Source: Propionicimonas paludicola (GTDB lineage: Bacteria > Actinomycetota > Actinomycetes > Propionibacteriales > Propionibacteriaceae). Taken from it: 64,000 nt of DNA. The stretch is taken from positions 2,976,001-3,040,000 of the forward strand of contig NZ_PDJC01000001.1 of assembly GCF_002563675.1 (NCBI RefSeq). The letters are read 5' to 3'. Each line of letters opens with the position of its first letter. Within the stretch, counting starts at the first letter, position 1. The notes below the pieces were generated by a model. It made no database searches, was not told the DNA's origin, and worked only from the letters and a program-made list of their open reading frames with translations. Made by a program: the position numbers and the translations under genes. Of this stretch, positions 60,761-64,000 are shown in pieces.

Positions 60761-62329
60761 CTACCCGCCGGGCGTGTCCGTCGGAGTGGGGCTGGGCGTG
60801 GGGGTCTCCGGCGGCGGAGGCGGTGTCGCCGCCTCGATCGGGCTGGTCGCCACCGAGGAAACCTGGACGCTGCCGTAGCCGGAGCGCCGTCCGGTGACCA
60901 CCACTCGGAGCGCTATACCCGTTTGTGCCTCGGTGACCACGAACTCCCGTGAGGTGGCGCCGTCGATGGCCGTGTCCCCGGCGAACCACTGGTAGCTGAG
61001 GCTGGCTACAGCCGGCGTCCAGGCGGGCACGTTCGCGGTCAGGGTGCTGCCGACCTTCGCCGAGCCGCTGATGGTCGGTGCCGGCGTCGCCGTGAACGCC
61101 GCAACCACCTTCACCGCAGGAGTGGTCACGGTCAGGTCGGTGTAGCCGGCCAGCTTGCCGGTGACCCGCACCGAGAGCTTGTGACCGACATCGGAGGCCT
61201 TGGGCAGGTAGGTCGCCGCGGTCTGCTTCTTGATGGTCTTCCCGTCGCGCAGCCACTGGTAGCGGTAGCTGGTCGGCGTCGGGCTCCAGGTGCCCAGGTT
61301 GACGCTCAGCGGGGTGCCGAGCACGGCCTCCTCGGGCAGTCGGACGCCACTGGCCGCGAACTTTCCGCGGTAGATATCGGCGGTGCCCGGCGAGGTCCTG
61401 GCGGGCAGCACCACGTCCCCTACGGCCGCGGTCACCGTCACGCGGATCTCGGCGTTGTAGTCGGCCGCGACCAGTTGATAGGTCGCCCCGGTGGCACCGC
61501 TGATCGGCGTCCGGCCGCGCTTCCACTGGTAGCTCAGCGTGGCCCCGTCCGGCACCCAGGTGCCCGGCACCGCGGTCAGGGTGAGCCCGACCCGCGGGCT
61601 GCCGCCGATGTTGGGGTAGTTGCGCGGCGCCGGCAGGAAGGGGACCGGCACCGTGGTGCTCTGGTACGGCCAGCGCGTGGAGCCGGCCCGGGCGATCGTG
61701 CGCAGGCAGGCCGGCTTACCGGCGACGCCGCACTTGCCGTACAGCGGGACGGTCACCGGCACCCCGGTCCACCACGAGGTCTGCTTCATGGCACCGTCCC
61801 AGGTCAGCGAGATGTGCACATGGTTCTTGTGGTTGGCGGTGTACGAACCACGGCTGGCCATCTTCCGCCAGCCGAGCTCGGGGTAGTAGGTCGACCAGAT
61901 CCGCTGGTTCCAGATCACGTACATGATCCCGAGCCGCCGGGCCACCTCACCGTTGTTGGCGGTGATCCAGGTCAGCGCCTTGTCGACCCGGCCGCGCTGG
62001 GACTTGCTCTTCATGTCCATGTGCCAGTCCAGCGCCCGTCCCTCCTTGTGCTCGGAGGTTCCACCGACGCTGCAGGCCCGGGAGATGCCGGACGATCCGC
62101 CGCCCCAGGTCTTGATCAGCAGGCTCAGCAGAGCCTTGGTGCCGGGCTTGGCCGTCGGCGTGCACCGGGACTGTGGGTCATAGCCGGGATGCGCATCGAT
62201 GGTCGCCGTGGCCAGCGTCTTGGGCGGGTAGGGGCTCTTCGCTGCGGCGGACGGCACCGCGACCGGGCTGGTCCAGAGCAGCACGGTTGCACAGATCGCG
62301 GCCAGGAGTGCGGTGATTCGTCGGGTCAT
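60761..62329 (-). CDS. Secreted peptidase-like protein with three Ig-like repeats, copy 1
   Basis: A 522-residue secreted protein: signal peptide (residues 1 to about 30), then an M15/D-Ala-D-Ala-carboxypeptidase-like domain with SEHKEGRALDWHMD and NHKNHVHISLTWD, whose histidines and aspartate fit a zinc site, then three Ig-like repeats with the SYQW signature (about residues 250-480) and a proline/threonine tail. It probably acts on the cell wall or a surface polymer. The gene 62468-64000 is a paralogue in tandem. ATG has AAGGGAATCCC before it. Catalytic role inferred. Confidence 0.8.
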   Translation of the reverse strand: MTRRITALLAAICATVLLWTSPVAVPSAAAKSPYPPKTLATATIDAHPGYDPQSRCTPTAKPGTKALLSLLIKTWGGGSSGISRACSVGGTSEHKEGRALDWHMDMKSKSQRGRVDKALTWITANNGEVARRLGIMYVIWNQRIWSTYYPELGWRKMASRGSYTANHKNHVHISLTWDGAMKQTSWWTGVPVTVPLYGKCGVAGKPACLRTIARAGSTRWPYQSTTVPVPFLPAPRNYPNIGGSPRVGLTLTAVPGTWVPDGATLSYQWKRGRTPISGATGATYQLVAADYNAEIRVTVTAAVGDVVLPARTSPGTADIYRGKFAASGVRLPEEAVLGTPLSVNLGTWSPTPTSYRYQWLRDGKTIKKQTAATYLPKASDVGHKLSVRVTGKLAGYTDLTVTTPAVKVVAAFTATPAPTISGSAKVGSTLTANVPAWTPAVASLSYQWFAGDTAIDGATSREFVVTEAQTGIALRVVVTGRRSGYGSVQVSSVATSPIEAATPPPPPETPTPSPTPTDTPGG

Positions 62330-62467
62330 GGGATTCCCTTGGAGGTGGTGCTTGCACCCTAGCGACTCGGCCGCCGCCGGTTGGGGCGTCCGCCATCAGA
62401 AATTCGGCGGCAGCTCCGACGCTCGACGGTGCCGTGCCCCGGACGTTCGGGACGAGTGGGCGTCCGA

Positions 62468-64000
62468 TCAGGCCGCAGCCAGCGGAGACGGGTTGGCCTC
62501 GGCCGTCGGCGCCCAGGCGGCCGGTGAGCTGGACGGCACCACGGCCGGATCCGGAGTCGCGCTGGCCGACAGGCCGGAGCTCGACACCACGGCGGTGGGC
62601 TCGGAGTAGACCTTGATCGTCCGATACCCCGACTTCGCCGCGGTGACCTTCACGGTGATCGTCTTCCCGACCAGGTCGGACGGAAGCACCACGGTGGCTT
62701 TGGTTGCCTTGGCGATCGCGACCCCGTCCGCGTACCACTGATAGGTCAGCTTCGACGGCTTGGGCGACCAGGTGCCCGTGATCACACTGAGCGTGGCGCC
62801 GGCCACCAGCGAGCCACGCACCTGCGGGATCGGGGCGCTGGTGAACTGGCGTAGCACTGTGGTCTTTGCCGAGGTCAGCGTCGTTGTCTGGTAGCCGGTG
62901 CTGGCGCCGGTGATCTTCACTGAGAGCTGGTGCTTGTTGTCGGAGCTCTTCACCTTGTAGGTGGCCTTCGTGGCACCGGAGATCTTCTTGCCGTCGCGCA
63001 GCCACTGGTAGCTGACCTTCTCCGGCTCCGGGGTCCAGCTGCTCACCCCGGCGGTCAGCGTCTTGCCCGGGGAGAACACTCCGGAGATGCCTGCGGCACC
63101 GGTGCTGAACTTCGCCAGGCTGACCTTGGCGGTGGCCGCCGAGGTGCGGGTGGTGGCGCTGCCGCTGCTGGGCTTGGCGGTGATCTGGACGCGCAGAGTC
63201 TTGCCGCCGAGGCTCGGGGCAATCTCGAGCGAGGCCTGGTCGGCACCCTCGATCGAGGTGCCGTTGGCCTGCCACTGGTAGCTCAGCTTCGCGTTTCCGG
63301 TGGCCCAGTTGCCGGTGGTGGCCTGCAGCGTGCGTCCGATCTGGGCGGTGCCGGTGATGATCGGGACGGCCTTGGGAGCGGCCACGAACTTCGCCGGGAC
63401 GAAGGTCTCCTGGTACGGCCAGGTCTTGTCGGTGGACCGCGGGATCACCGGAAGGCAGCCGGGCTGCCCGGTGCCGCCGCAGGCGCCCTCGAGCGGGACG
63501 GTGACCGGCACTCCGGTCCACCAGGACGTCTGTTGGTAGGCGCCGTCCCAGGTCAGCGAGATGTGGACGTGGTCCTTGTGGTTGGCCGTGTAGGAGCCGC
63601 GGTCTGCTTCGTTCCGCCAGCCGCGGTCGGGGGCGTAGGTGGCCCACAGCTGCTGGTTCCAGATGATGTACATGATCCCGAGCCGACGCGCGATCTCGCC
63701 GTTGTTGGCGGTGATCCAGGTCAGTGCCTTGTCGACCTGGGCCACGTCGGAGGCGTTCTTGACGTCCATGTGCCAGTCCAGCGCCCGTCCCTCCTTGTGT
63801 TCGGAGGTGCCGCCGGTGGTGCAGGCGCGCGAGATTCCGGACGACGATCCGCCCCAGGTGGTGATCAGCAGGTTCAGCAGCGCGGTCGCGCCCGGCTTCG
63901 CGCTGGGCGAGCAGGTGGTCTGCGGCTGATAGCCCGGGTGGGCGTCGATCACATTGCTGGACAGGCTGGCCGGCGGTGCCGGGACCGGATCGGCAGCCCG
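62468..64000 (-). CDS. Secreted peptidase-like protein with three Ig-like repeats, copy 2 (partial, 5' end outside window)
   Basis: About 510 residues are visible; the N-terminus with the expected signal peptide lies beyond position 64000. Codons run open from the edge (…PAPPASLSSN) into IDAHPGYQP. The peptidase-like domain has the same motifs (SEHKEGRALDWHMD, NHKDHVHISLTWD). Three SYQW-type repeats follow, and a Ser/Pro-rich tail. The paralogue just downstream shares the same plan with clear sequence identity. Apparent start codon GTG at 63952 is internal. Likely function: cell-wall or surface processing. Confidence 0.8.
   Translation of the reverse strand, partial: RAADPVPAPPASLSSNVIDAHPGYQPQTTCSPSAKPGATALLNLLITTWGGSSSGISRACTTGGTSEHKEGRALDWHMDVKNASDVAQVDKALTWITANNGEIARRLGIMYIIWNQQLWATYAPDRGWRNEADRGSYTANHKDHVHISLTWDGAYQQTSWWTGVPVTVPLEGACGGTGQPGCLPVIPRSTDKTWPYQETFVPAKFVAAPKAVPIITGTAQIGRTLQATTGNWATGNAKLSYQWQANGTSIEGADQASLEIAPSLGGKTLRVQITAKPSSGSATTRTSAATAKVSLAKFSTGAAGISGVFSPGKTLTAGVSSWTPEPEKVSYQWLRDGKKISGATKATYKVKSSDNKHQLSVKITGASTGYQTTTLTSAKTTVLRQFTSAPIPQVRGSLVAGATLSVITGTWSPKPSKLTYQWYADGVAIAKATKATVVLPSDLVGKTITVKVTAAKSGYRTIKVYSEPTAVVSSSGLSASATPDPAVVPSSSPAAWAPTAEANPSPLAAA

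Overview
The window is high-GC DNA that reads as the chromosome of an actinobacterium, probably a member of the Propionibacteriales. This is an inference from gene content: an anaerobic glycerol-3-phosphate dehydrogenase (GlpABC), an actinobacterial MurJ fused to a pseudokinase, a CE1758/CE1759-type flavin pair, GTG starts and many leaderless promoters. There is no rRNA, no recognisable tRNA, no CRISPR array, no prophage and no transposase gene. Most of it is ordinary chromosome; the unusual material is mainly between the genes.

Layout. 1-7.5 kb: glycerol block, with glpC (cut by the edge), glpB, glpA and a SorC-type regulator on the minus strand and glpF-glpK on the plus strand. GlpF lacks its first NPA half. 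7.5-8 kb: terminator and two 114-bp MITE-like elements. 8-15.6 kb: murJ-pseudokinase, DUF6049 protein, pcnA and a HAD phosphatase. 15.6-21.4 kb: MarR/MFS pair, acyl-CoA ligase, sigma factor with a META-domain partner, tag. 21.4-29.5 kb: EamA exporter, AbiEi-like/DUF559-like protein, MscS channel, flavin monooxygenase with FMN reductase, septum-formation-type lipoprotein, two-component system. 29.5-38.3 kb: photolyase, panE, LacI regulator, Gfo/Idh/MocA oxidoreductase, MFS, zinc alcohol dehydrogenase, NUDIX. 38.3-47 kb: candidate structured RNA, lipoprotein, divergent LysE/Lrp, a beta-glucoside-type PTS under a textbook RAT antiterminator with its BglG-type regulator, MFS, CAX antiporter, kinase. 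47-51.7 kb: XRE regulator, SDR, MATE, lipoprotein. 51.7-60 kb: ackA-pta, endonuclease IV, acyl-CoA ligase, and a rhodanese-fused CoA-disulfide reductase-like enzyme behind a CsoR/CstR-type operator. 60-64 kb: two tandem small HTH proteins and two tandem secreted peptidase-like/Ig-repeat proteins, the second cut by the window edge.

Metabolic reading. GlpF, GlpK and GlpABC take glycerol to dihydroxyacetone phosphate with electrons passed to the quinone pool. Pta-AckA makes ATP from acetyl-CoA. A PTS brings in a sugar. This fits a facultative or anaerobic fermenter.

The most interesting material is intergenic: palindromic arrays of phased short repeats (20-bp period at 29.5 and 32.3 kb, 51-bp period at 23.5 kb), a family of GGACGGT...ACCGTCC palindromes at five loci between 31 and 47 kb, a cloverleaf-shaped candidate ncRNA with its own promoter at 38.34-38.46 kb, a cluster of DnaA-box-like 9-mers at 51.7 kb, and the GlpF deletion.
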